Below are positions 37,686 through 47,589 of a stretch of DNA of 64,000 bases, piece by piece. A program made the translations under genes and the position numbers. The notes below the pieces were generated by a model that was not told the origin of the DNA, ran no database searches, and saw nothing but the letters and a program-made list of their open reading frames with translations. Each line of letters begins with the position of its first letter. The first letter of the stretch is position 1. The DNA is from Brassica napus (taxonomy: Eukaryota; Streptophyta; Magnoliopsida; Brassicales; Brassicaceae), in NCBI RefSeq assembly GCF_020379485.1, contig NW_026014878.1, positions 1 to 64,000 on the forward strand. The letters are read 5' to 3'.

Positions 37686-38264
37686 TGTTGAGTTGAGTTG
37701 CGTATAAGTGTGAAGCAAGTGAGGAGTTGAGACTAAGGAGATGAGTTGAAGCTTGGGAAGGTTTGGGCAAGGTCCGTACAAGTCCGTACAGTCCGTACAT
37801 GACCGTACACATGAAGATGGGTGAAACCTTGACAAGGGTAAAGAAGTTACTTGCGGTAACTTAGGTGAAGGGAAGGAACTTACCTGGATGCATCAGACCG
37901 TTTAGGGATAAGGTAGAGCGCGCCTTGACAGGCTGGAACAGCTGGAAAGGCAAGAGCATCTCGGTCCAAGATGCTAGATGCTCCGCGCATGTGGAGAAGC
38001 TAATTGGCTTGTTCAAATGAGCTTATCCTCTCCTGATTGACCTCACATGCTTTAGTCTTCTCTTGATTTCGAAAACCCTTGTATGCTCACACTATATATT
38101 GTAACTCATGTCCTTAATGAAAGATTAGACAGTTCTAAACAATCTTTCTCTTTACTCATTTCACTATGATTCTCCATTAGTCTCTAAGTTGTCTCTTAAT
38201 CTCTTATTCTCCTTCTTTAATCCTTTCTAAACTCAGATAATCCTTTACATTCCTAAAAGTCATA
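37686..38264 (+). repeat. 3' LTR of copia B
   Basis: 579 bp, no difference from 13363-13941 found by eye, although B must be older than G1, C and D nested inside it. Ends AAAAGTCATA, followed by CATCC. Confidence 0.95.
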
Positions 38265-38381
38265 CATCCCAACTGTTATGAGATTTATTCAACTTCCTGG
38301 TGATTCTCCAACACTTTATGTATCCAAATCAAGCTTCTTACAAAGTGATTCATCCTGGTTTGATTGGAACGACGAAGAAGC
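38265..38381. repeat. Short CentBr-like satellite remnant between B and E
   Basis: 117 bp, about two thirds of one monomer, starting with the B duplication CATCC and ending GAAGC at the E insertion. B and E therefore landed within one monomer of each other. Confidence 0.93.
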
Positions 38382-38962
38382 TATGAGATTAAGAGATCTT
38401 TAGAGTAACTAGAATGTAAGTGAGAGTTTTAGGTGAAGTTTAGAAGAGATTATGAAAGACTAAGTAACTTTGAGAAACGTTTAGAGTCTAAGAGAGAACC
38501 ATAGTGTCTAAGAGATTAGAGAGACTCAAACTGCATAATCTTTATTAGTGTTGATGAGTTACAATATATAGGAGAGCTACTAGGGTTTACAAAGCGCAAG
38601 GTTAAGGAGTAAGCATGTGAAGTCAAGGTAAAGGATTCAAATTAGCCACTAAGAGGCATCACACGCTTATGGCATCTTGGACTAAAGTTGCTTTAGCTTT
38701 CCAGCCTGTCCCAGCCTGGCAATGCGCGTCCCTTATCCCTTAAACGGTCTGATCCTTCTCCACTTGAGTAACTCTTCCATAGTTACCGTTTCACTTGTGC
38801 AAGGTAAGTTTAGGTTGAGGCTTGGATGGTACGGACTGTACGGCTTGTACGGCCTTGTACGGACGTCCGTACCATGCTCTCCCTAAACTCCCTTAAGCTT
38901 CCTCATCTCCTTTCCTCTTCAACTCCTTAGCTCTTCATACATATACTCAGCTCAACTCAACA
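38382..38962 (-). repeat. 3' LTR of copia E
   Basis: 581 bp, starts TATGAGATTAAGAG in plus orientation as in A. GTAC array at 38828-38872. Left flank GAAGC is the presumed target duplication; its partner is lost. Confidence 0.92.
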
Positions 38963-39102
38963 CTCCCCCTCAAGCTTAGCTTTGTGAAAGCCTAAGCTTG
39001 GACAGCCACAAGATCTTCCTCATTAAAAACCTCACCAAAGAAAACCCAATGGGATAAAACTTTGATGAGGGAAAAAGAGTAAAGACCTTGCAGCTAAGGG
39101 GA
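38963..39102 (-). other. Polypurine tract and two conserved hairpins of copia E
   Basis: PPT at 38963-38970, stem CAAGCTTAG/CTAAGCTTG at 38971-38979 with 38992-39000, longer hairpin at 39018-39070 with inner CAAAG/CTTTG. Confidence 0.75.
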
Positions 39103-41441
39103 CTAGCTCCTTCTCTTCCCAAGATCAATGAGGCCCAACCTGATGTGAATGGACTCCATTGTCTTCTGTCTTGCAGCCTTGGTAAACACATCCGCTAACT
39201 GATCTTCACTCCTTGTGTAGCATGGCAAGATGACTCCTAAGGTGATCATCTGCCTCACCTTGTGACAATCAACTTCAATGTGCTTGGTTCTCTCATGGAA
39301 CACCGAGTTGGAGGCAATGTGAATGGCGGCTTGGTTGTCACAATGCATGGTCATTGGTGTGGCTTGATCAATCTCCAAATGCTTCAAGATGCCTTTGATC
39401 CATACTAACTCGTTGGTGAGCTTCAGCATGGCTCTATACTCAGCTTCTGCACTTGAGCAAGACACCACCTTCTGTTTCTTACTCTTCCAAGTCACCAAGT
39501 TGCCTCCAATGAATGTGCAATAGCCTGTGGTTGATCTCCTGTCTGCTCTATCACCAGCCCAATCCGCATCACAGTATCCCACCACTTCAGTGCTTCCATT
39601 GCAGCCCATCCATACTCCTTGATCAGGTGAGCCGTTGAGATACATCAAGATCCTCTCCACCATGTGCCAGTGATGTTCCTTAGGCACTTGCATGTGTTGA
39701 CTCACCTGATTCACAGCAAAACAAATGTCAGGTCTAGTTATAGTAAGATAAATCAATTTGCCAACTAGTTTTCTATAGAGTTTAGGATCCTGATAAGGTT
39801 TGCTGTCTTCAATCTCCCCCTCTCGTGGAACTTTGTAGCCATCCTCCATAGGCATCCTTGCTGTCTTGCCCCCATAAGCCCCTGCACCTTTCAAGAGATC
39901 AAGTGTATATTTCCTTTGGGACATGAATAAACCTTCCTTGGATCTACATATCTCAATCCCAAGAAAGTATTTCATCTCTCCCAAGTCTTTAATCTCAAAC
40001 ATGGACTTAAGAAACTCCTTGGTTGCAATGATACCTTCCTTATCACTCCCTGTGATAATGATATCATCAACATACACAAGGAGTGCAATCATACCTGAGG
40101 GAGTTGTGAGTGTGAAGAGAGTGTGATCTAGTTCAGACTTCTTGAAGCCTCGGCCATTCAGAGTTGTGCTCAGCTTGTTGTACCAAGCTCTTGGTGATTG
40201 CTTCAACCCATAGATAGCCTTCTTCAGTCTCAACACATTTCCCTTCTTCACTAAGTGTTCCAAGCCTGGTGGGGGATGCATATATACTTCATCCTCAAGT
40301 TCCCCTTGTAGGAATGCATTCTTCACATCCATTTGCCATAAGCCCCATCCAAGGTTCACAGCCAAGCTTAATACAATTCGGATTGTATGCAACTTAGCTA
40401 CTGGTGCAAATGTCTCAACATAATCCTCTCCATAGGTTTGAGTAAAGCCTCTTGCAACCAGTCTTGACTTCTTCCTCTCAATCTTTCCATCCGCTTTGTA
40501 CTTGATTGTGAAGATCCATCTACTAGTCACAGCCTTCTTCCCTTTTGGTAACTCACTCTCATACCATGTATCATTCTTGATCATAGCTCCTGCTTCATCT
40601 CCTACTGACTCTTTCCATTCTTTATCCTTTATTGCCTCTTCATAGCTTCTTGGGATGTGATTCTCATCCAAGTTTACCATGAAAGCGCAATGTGCTTCTG
40701 GATATTGAGCAAAGGAGCACACGGCTTGAGAAGGATGCTCCACAGCTTGGGCATTGTAGTACACTCTCGTGTTTACCCAACTGGAAGGATCCTTCCTTAT
40801 CCTTGTACTCCTTCTTAGTGGCTGCACAACCGGTTCTTCTTCCTGTTGTTCTTCTACCACTTCATCTTGAGAAGGTGTTTGTATCACACCATGATCATGC
40901 CCATGACCATCAGAGCCTATGCTCTCTTCTCCTTCATCTTGGTTAGTCTCTTGCGTAGGCTCCTCCTCATGTGTCTCTCCTCCCTCATGATCAAGGTGGG
41001 ATGGTGAACCAACTTCAGGAGGTGTTGTTGCGTGATCTCTTGGATCCTGGGATGTACTGATTCCAAGACCTTCAAGGATGATCCGCAAGGTGGTGGCCTT
41101 GTCTGATGTTAAGTCCTTCAAGTCTTCTTGGTTCTTTTCTTCATAGTATCCTCTATCTTCCAAGAACTTCACATCTCTAGATACAAGAACTCTCCTTGCT
41201 ATAGGGTCATAGCATTTGTATCCTTTCTGTGTAGCTGAGTATCCTATGAACACAGCCTTAGTACTTCTTGCTTCTAGCTTGTTGATCATCTCTCCTGGTT
41301 TGAGCACAAAGCATAGACATCCAAAGACTCGCAAGTAATCAAGCACTGGTTTGTACCTGTTCAGAACTTCAAATGGAGCCTTCTCATTCAGAACCTTGGT
41401 TGGAGTTCTGTTGATCAAGTAACAAGCAGTGGCCACCGCAT
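39103..41441 (-). pseudogene. Copia E gag-pol fragment (integrase end, reverse transcriptase, RNase H)
   Basis: Open for about 778 codons to the TAG at 39103-39105, with YVDD, CDADW and SSAEAEY in place. The upstream part (gag, protease, most of integrase) is missing because F inserted at 41441 and the far side was later deleted. The reverse transcriptase and RNase H are almost the same protein as in A. Confidence 0.93.
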
Positions 41442-42006
41442 TGTTAAGATGAGTTCAGTATATGAGGAGAGATGACTTGAGGAGCTAAGGGAAATGGAGT
41501 TAGGAGAGGATTGGGCAAGGCCGTACAGAAGCCGTACTAGGCCGTACAGATTGGGCAAGGTAACTTGACCTCGGTGAACCAAAGTTACTTAGGTAACTTT
41601 GTGTGTTGAGAAGAAGCCTTGCTTAACCTTATCTGATCAGACTGTTGCAAAAGGAAGAAGGGAGCGCACATGACAGCCTGTCCGCGGTTGGCATAAAGCA
41701 AAAGGAACCTTATCCTTAAGGAGGAAGCTTATTGGATCATTTGAATTAAAGCAAAAGCTTATCCCTTGTAATAGTGTAGTTTCCTAAACCCTAGTCTCTA
41801 ATGTCGCCTCTCTATATATTGTAAACTCATGTCATTAATCAAAGTAAGAAAGTTATGAGTCTCTCTTAGTCTCTTTGTCTCTCAATGGTTCTATACTAGA
41901 CTCTTAATCTCATTTTATACTCAAATCTCTTCTAAATCACTTCTAGTCTTTCTTATTCACTCAGATTACTCTACTCAATCCTAAAAGTGATATGGTATCA
42001 GAGCCA
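41442..42006 (+). mobile_element. Copia F: 5' LTR and primer-binding site only
   Basis: LTR 41442-41992 (551 bp) is the same family as D, in the opposite orientation, and looks almost identical to it. PBS TGGTATCAGAGCC follows at 41993-42005. One base later another LTR (G) begins. The left flank is CGCAT, the presumed duplication. Because the PBS is present this is not a solo LTR: it is the left end of an element whose body was displaced by G and then deleted. Confidence 0.9.
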
Positions 42007-42927
42007 TGTTGAACTGAAGAGAAGATGGAGCTTGTACAATAATAGGGCAAGCTCTAGAAGATGTCCAGAAGAGTTCAATCAAGCTTCAGAAGTTATTAGA
42101 AATGAATGCAAAGAAGAGACAAGATCTAAGAAGTGTCTTGAAGGTGTATACAAGACATTGGAGGAGTTTGGGAGATTATGGTTGATGGTGCAAAGATAGG
42201 GATCGGCCTGTACGGACGGACGTACGGATGGTACGGACCGTACGGACATGATCAACCCAAAACTTATCAGGTAGACCATTTGAGCACATTTGAGGAATGT
42301 GCAATCTTAGGGCACAAGGTGTACGGTCATGACATCCGTACAGCCAAGTCTGATCATGTCTTGGGAGACAAGGCAAGGAGAAGGGCGTGTGAGACTATCC
42401 AAGGGAGAAAGATCCATTTGGCATATTCAAAGATGCCTTAGGAAGCAACCAGGAAGGTGCCTTTCTCTCCAGCTCACACAGACCAATCACAGCCAAGTAT
42501 TCAGTCCACAAGACAGCTCATGACAGCCTGTAAAGGCCAGACTCGCCAAAGACTCCCATTGGCCAAGCATGTGATGATTCTGGTCCATAGAATTCAAATG
42601 GGCGCTCCCCTTTATGCTGACTTCACATGCTTAGGTTATCTGATGAATTCAGCCTCCATTTATGTATTTAAGCTTCTTGTAAACAATTGGAAACATTAAG
42701 TGAGTAAGGGGGTTTTCCCTTCTCCTTCTCTAATCTTCAGTCTCTTATTCTCTCAGTTTCTCTCTAGTCTCTTAAGTCTCTCAATCTCTGTTCTTAAGTC
42801 TCACATACTCATAAACACTCTCACTAATCCTTTCCTATATATCACCTAGAACAAGCTCTAATCATTCTTCATTGAAGCTTATACACACACACATACTACC
42901 AGAGTAGAGATCTCTTTAAAAATCATA
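42007..42927 (+). repeat. 5' LTR of element G
   Basis: 921 bp, starts TGTTGAACTGAAGAGAAG (H starts TGTTAACTTGAAGAGAAG) and ends AAAAATCATA before the PBS. A dense GTAC array (CGTACGG, GTACGGAC) lies at 42208-42248, with more cores at 42320-42341. The start is inferred from the resemblance to H and from the break in F; the 3' copy that would prove it is deleted. Confidence 0.8.
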
Positions 42928-43372
42928 TGGTATCAGAGCCAGGTTCATCAGAACCTGAGCTGTAGCTTCCGCACAACACAAGCTCTACCCTCAGCTCAAA
43001 TCCAACCCTTGAAGACATTCCCATCCGAGTTCAGTTTCTCCATGAGAAGAAGACTGAAGGGCGTGTCTCTTATCCTTTCTCATGTCTATCCTGATGGAGA
43101 GACTCATTGGAAGCAGAAGTGTATGGAGAGGACTCACGAACCTCATCCAAGGCGCCTCCTCCAAGAGCTTTCTTCACCCGGTTCATCATGAAAGCTGTCA
43201 AGATGATGGCGCCTAGAAGACTTGAAGAAAGGAGGAGTCTTTGAGTTGGAGAAACAAGAAGGTGGCCATGAACTGAAGGAGTAGGAGGTGGGTGACTATC
43301 CAGACTCTCAGATTCAACAAAAGCCATGGCCAGTCCCCTTGGAGTTTTAAGGAACCAACCTGGTTCCTTGTG
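42928..43372 (+). other. PBS and first conserved segment of element G
   Basis: PBS TGGTATCAGAGCC then a leader that aligns with the minus strand of H at about 59940-60063. The segment ends in the small stem-loop GGAACC-AACCT-GGTTCC at 43351-43367, also present in H at 59625-59641. No supported coding frame. Confidence 0.7.
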
Positions 43373-43899
43373 TAAGCGATTTTAAAACCCTCTTGATAAT
43401 GAGCTTGTGTTGTTGACTGGTTGTATTGTGTGATGTGCTTGAAAACCTGAGGACTGTTAAAGATTGATAAATTAAAATGTTTAGAATCTGTCCCAGGATA
43501 CTTTAAGAGCTTGGTTTGGTGACTAAATGTGATTAATATGCTTAGTTTCGTTTCATAGTGATGCTTAGAGTGATTAACTGAATCTGCTTGCATACATGGA
43601 TTGAAACTGAATTTAAAGCTGTTGCATATAGTCTTGTGGCTGTCTTACATTGAAGCATTAGATTCATGTCTAAAATGCTGAGTAAAGAAGCTTTTAAAAG
43701 TGCCTAAGTAACTTGTCTTGAATCTGTTAGGATCTTGCTTGTTCTTAGAGAGCTAGCTTGCAAAGAATAGAACTTGATAATGCCTTGTGTCTATCTGTTG
43801 CACTGCTTGTGAGATTGGGAATCAAACCTGATGATTAATCAAGGATTGATCCCAATACTCTTGTGTCTTATCCTTGCTGGAGTTTGAGTGGTGTTTCAG
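43373..43899 (+). other. Intron-like segment 1 of element G
   Basis: Starts GTAAGC straight after the GGAACC/GGTTCC hairpin, is AT- and T-rich, and ends TGGTGTTTCAG followed by GTTCACAAG. The minus strand of H has the same boundaries (GTAAAC at 59618 and TGGTGTTTCAG ending at 58986) around a diverged, longer interior. That pattern fits an intron, but splicing is not shown by the sequence. Confidence 0.4.
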
Positions 43900-43953
43900 G
43901 TTCACAAGAAGTGTTCTCTGCTCACCACCTATCCAAGACAAGAGGAAGACTTG

Positions 43954-44165
43954 AACCATTGTGTGGAGCAATGGGAAGATACTTGTGTGTAGAAGCTGGT
44001 TTAAGAAGCGCAGACCACAAGGTTGTTGAGCTCCTGGTTCAAGACATACAAGCGGAAGACCAACCATTGTGTGGAGCAATGGGAAGGTTCTTGTATGTAG
44101 AAGCCGGTTTAAGAAGCGCAGGCCACGAGGTTGTTGAGCTCCTGGTTCAAGGCACACAAGAAGAA
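43954..44165 (+). repeat. 108-bp tandem duplication with hairpins in element G
   Basis: Two units, 43954-44061 and 44062-44165, each starting with the stem-loop CCATTG-N7-CAATGG (43956-43974, 44064-44082). The period is a multiple of three, so a 112-codon frame (43863-44201) carries the repeat, but base changes between units alter amino acids freely. H keeps one such stem-loop (58910-58928) with a different loop. Confidence 0.8.
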
Positions 44166-44854
44166 GAAGGTCACCACCTATGCCATGAGGAAGGCCGGTG
44201 ATCTGAGGGTACTTGAAGCTTAAAGCAAAAGGATGGATCAGTGATTTAAGCGCAGCTGTTAGGGTGATGTGCTCCTGGTCTTGAAGTTCATTGAGGCTCA
44301 TTTCAAGCTTGGATCTCCCCTATTCTCGGTCTCAAGCTTGCAGTGCTAGTATTCAAATGAGCAACCTGAAGAGCTAAAGTTCAAGACCTGTTTCCTCTTT
44401 ATCATTACAATAGAATGATAAAATGAAGCCTGTTGCCAACATTCTGTGGGAAGTCCACAGCCTGCTCCAAAGAGGGTAGAGAGGATGTTGTGACAATGGA
44501 GAGATGACGTGTTATTCTGTCCATGGTGGTTTAGTCACCATAGCCTACACATCAGATGAGTGTAGAGAGGACAGTCGACATATAAAGAAGAGCATCACCA
44601 GGAAGTAGAGGCAATTTAAACCAAGACCAGTGCAAGCCCATTGCAAGCTGATCATGGAGTGATCCAGCCGAAGTAGAGGGAAGAAGAAAGCTACTCAATA
44701 AGCTTCTGGTGTGAGATGCTTGGAGAGTGAGCATTGCAAGAGGGATGGGCACACCAAGGAAAGGTGTTGAATACTGAATCCAAGCATCAAACCTGCCAAG
44801 TTTAAGTGAACCGTGCCCATGGAGGTTCAAGAGATCAGCTCGGATCTCTTGTTT
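44166..44854 (+). other. Non-coding body of element G
   Basis: No supported gene. Contains an AAGCTTG-type inverted pair near 44308-44339 and, at 44830-44848, the stem-loop GAGATC/GATCTC just before the second intron-like segment. Confidence 0.5.
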
Positions 44855-45802
44855 GTAAGCAAACCTCTTAACCCTTAATAAGAACTTGTGTCTTTATTTA
44901 TTGTGCTGTGAGTGGTGTCTAGAGTCCCAGAATCTCATGTTTTGTTTATTGCATTGTCTTGAGTGTTGTCATAGCTTGAATCATCATGAATGTGTTGTAG
45001 AATTGAGTAGAATGTCTCTGCTGCTTGCATCATGATTGATAAGTTCTTTTGCATACATAAGCATATCTCATACTGTCTAAGTTGCTTGCATCATTGGTTC
45101 TGATTGAAACTGTTGTGCATAGCTTTAATATAAATCATGGATTGAACCTGTTGCATTCATATAGCTAATGCTTTAAGATTGTGCATTCATGTAGTAATGC
45201 ATTTAAAAATGAGTCTAAATTGCAAATGTACTGATGAAAGCTTGCATTGAATTTAGAGAACTTAATAATCATAATAACCTAGGATGTCAATATAGTGTTT
45301 AGAACTTGCATAGTCATTGTTAGAGATAGAAATCTACTTGTCTTGACTTAGGCTGTTCTGATTGTTGCTATGCCATAGTTAAATCCATCAGTGATGTCTT
45401 ACAAGCATTTAGAAGTATGTCTAAGCTACTTGAATCATTGGCTGTGATAGAACTAGTGAGCATAAGCATGAATTGAGTCAAACTTATTGCCTTGATTGCA
45501 TAAGTATCATCTAGTCTTGTGTTCATTTGAAGTGAATCTGTTTCATTCATAGTTAGTGTGTAACCTAATGCATTCATCTATTGTTGCATTTAAAAAAAAA
45601 AAAAAAAACAAACTGAATTGAACCTAAAAAGATCAGTGTATCTTTGCAAAGTATACATTGTCTTTACCTATTCTTGTCTTGATTGTCTAGCTTGTTTCAA
45701 GTATCATATATTATTGTGGCATTGGTGATCAAACAGGATGGATGATCTTGGTTTGATCCCAATGGGATGATCTGATCTTGCATTGAGTTGTGGTGGTGTT
45801 AG
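44855..45802 (+). other. Intron-like segment 2 of element G
   Basis: Begins GTAAGC at 44855 and ends GGTGGTGTTAG before GTACACAAG, closely echoing the ends of segment 1. The interior is T-rich with repeated TTGCAT and CATTCAT words and an A18 run at 45591-45608. Segments 1 and 2 with their flanks look like two copies of one larger module. Confidence 0.4.
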
Positions 45803-45867
45803 GTACACAAGGGAAGTGATACATGTAACTCGCCATCAACCAAGAATGTAGAGACAAAGGTCTTGTG

Positions 45868-46020
45868 CCATTGCATATCATCACTTGGACATGTTAGTCC
45901 ATAATCTACAGGAAGTGTAGTGTGATTGATTATGCAATGAGAGCTGGCCATTGCATAATACCATTGGACATATCTAGTCCTTAGTCTACAGGAAGTGTAG
46001 CATGGGTCATTATGCAATGA
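45868..46020 (+). repeat. Two tandem stem-loop units in element G
   Basis: Units 45868-45939 and 45948-46020. Each opens with CATTGCATA and closes with TATGCAATG (unit 2: 11 pairs, CATTGCATAAT/ATTATGCAATG). Each contains an inner hairpin CTACA-GGAAG-TGTAG. Sequence between units differs but pairing is kept. Confidence 0.75.
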
Positions 46021-46155
46021 GAGATGTGTCTTGTGAGACTCTCTATGGTGATTCAAACACCCTAATTCCTGGTTAAGGAAGAGAGAAAACTCACAAGAAG
46101 AAAGCTATCATAAAAGATGATAGTTATTAGACCATGGAGATGCATAGGATCATCA

Positions 46156-46199
46156 CAAGCTTAGCTCCTTCTAGTCTCGGTTCTAAGCTTGAGGGGGAG
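46156..46199 (+). other. Internal polypurine-tract module of element G
   Basis: Stem CAAGCTTAG (46156-46164) with CTAAGCTTG (46183-46191), then AGGGGGAG (46192-46199): the same arrangement found immediately upstream of 3' LTRs in A-E. Here no LTR follows, only TCTTAATGC. It may be a fossil junction. Confidence 0.65.
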
Positions 46200-46766
46200 T
46201 CTTAATGCATATGATCCATGGTCAGTAACAAGTCTTTGCAAAGGCTTCTACAAGGATCATCAACCGGACCAAGTCAGTGGCGTGTCTAGGCAAGAGGCTG
46301 TTCAGAGCAGCCTTGGCGAGTGAGGAAGAAGGCTCTCCATCAATGCGGCTTCAATGAGAGGTGATTGAGGAGAAGCTGATGAATCCATTCTGCCTTTCCA
46401 AGGAGTTGATGATGCCATGAAGATGGTGCATTGAGAGAGTTTGGAAACTCACAAAAACACAAGGGAAGTTCCCTTAGACTTTTAAAACTCTTTTCAATCT
46501 TTTTCATTCATCTTACTCATTGCTTGTGCTTGAAAAGATACTTAAGATGATTATGATTGAATTGTGAGATTGTGTGCATCAAGTGTGATGCAGGATATTC
46601 ATTTTCTTGTTTTTGATAGGTACTGATGCACCTTTGGGATAATGTATCAGGTACCATTGCTTGAGCCTCACTAAAGATGTTCCTGATCAGTTCCTAGCTT
46701 CTCTAAGATGGCTGAGAAGTCTGTTGAGAGGGGGAGATCCAAACCAGTTCTATGAAGAGGGCAAGC
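46200..46766 (+). other. Non-coding body of element G up to the G2 insertion
   Basis: No supported gene. An acceptor-like T-rich tract ending GATAG lies near 46614. The last about 80 bases (46687-46766) are repeated with some 85 percent similarity just after G2 (about 53453-53530). Ends with the G2 duplication CAAGC (46762-46766). Confidence 0.6.
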
Positions 46767-47589
46767 TAATGAACTCCTAGGATGCTTCTTTGGATTGAAT
46801 TGGATAGATCCTTGTATAAACGAATCAGAGACTCAAGTTTATCAAGGTGATGGATCGTTTGGTGACACAAAGAGTTGCGGAATGGCTCCTTGATACTCCT
46901 AGATGACTAGCTTGGATATTACACACCAAAATAGACACCCTTAGTTGTTGGATATGACACACCAACGAGATTCACTCAAGACTTGATGAGAAGTAAAGAG
47001 AGAACAAAGAAATCTGATAGATTTGTAGAAAAAGGATTGTCATTAAAAGAGAGAACGCAAACACACTTATATAGAGAAGTATGGAACAGGCTCCATATTC
47101 TCGAGATCATTAAAGGGAACAGGCTCCCTTGGAACTACAACAAAGACTAAAGACTTATTCAAATTCGAAAAGAGTTTTTAAAACATGAAATAAAAACCAT
47201 AGTTTAAAAATAACCTAAGGTGGAACCGTGATACATCATCTAAGGTTTATGTAAGTAACTTGTGGCCTCATTAAAAACCTTCCTTTGGAAAACCCAATGG
47301 GACAAAACCAAAGGCTAGGAAAAGAGCACACACAAGCACTTGCTTAGATGATGATCAGTTTGAAACCATTGCTTGAATGGTGATAAGAGTGTCTTGATTG
47401 ATCAAACGTCCATCAAGACCGTCTTCTTGCTTCCATGAGATCATAAGTAGACTTCCAACAGCTTCTTTGAGTCTTCTAGCTTTGGCGCGAGTGATGGGAC
47501 CTGGTGGAATGACTAAGGCATCATCTTCTTCCCTTGATTGGTCTTTGAACTCTTTATCTCCATCCTTGTGCCGGTCCATGATCATATCA
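46767..47589 (-). repeat. 3' LTR of G2
   Basis: 823 bp. It encodes the last 78 codons of pol, including the [10 protein letters not shown] motif. Conserved hairpin at 47266-47319 (CCTTTGG/CCAAAGG around CCCAATGGG). TATA-type sequence at about 47067-47075. Confidence 0.95.

Larger units (their letters stand above)
13363..38264 (+). mobile_element. Ty1/copia LTR retrotransposon B, split by two nested insertions
   Basis: Outer element in plus orientation, flanked by CATCC (13358-13362 and 38265-38269). LTRs are both 579 bp and I found no difference between them by eye. The body is in three pieces: 13942-16107, 22739-25326 and 37496-37685. G1 with duplication CATTC and C with duplication CCATT interrupt it. 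Without the inserts B is about 6.1 kb, the same size as A and D. The polyprotein also carries its own frameshift and stop. Confidence 0.95.
38382..41441 (-). mobile_element. Ty1/copia element E, 3' half only
   Basis: Reverse orientation, same LTR family as A. It has its 3' LTR, polypurine tract and the RNase H to integrase part of pol. At 41441 it is cut by the 5' LTR of F. The rest of E is not found anywhere to the right; satellite resumes near 53655 without it. A deletion has removed E's 5' half together with the distal ends of F and G. Confidence 0.93.

Noticed and set aside
41442..41992. Solo LTR formed by recombination (F)
   Set aside because: A primer-binding site follows directly, so more than an LTR was inserted; the missing part is explained by the G insertion and later deletion.
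43863..44201. 112-codon plus-strand frame with internal repeat in element G
   Set aside because: No family resemblance, amino acids vary freely between the two units, and H does not keep the frame. Recorded as a repeat instead.
45591..45608. Run of 18 A as the tail of a processed retrogene or LINE
   Set aside because: No target duplication or coding sequence upstream; it lies within the AT-rich intron-like part of G.
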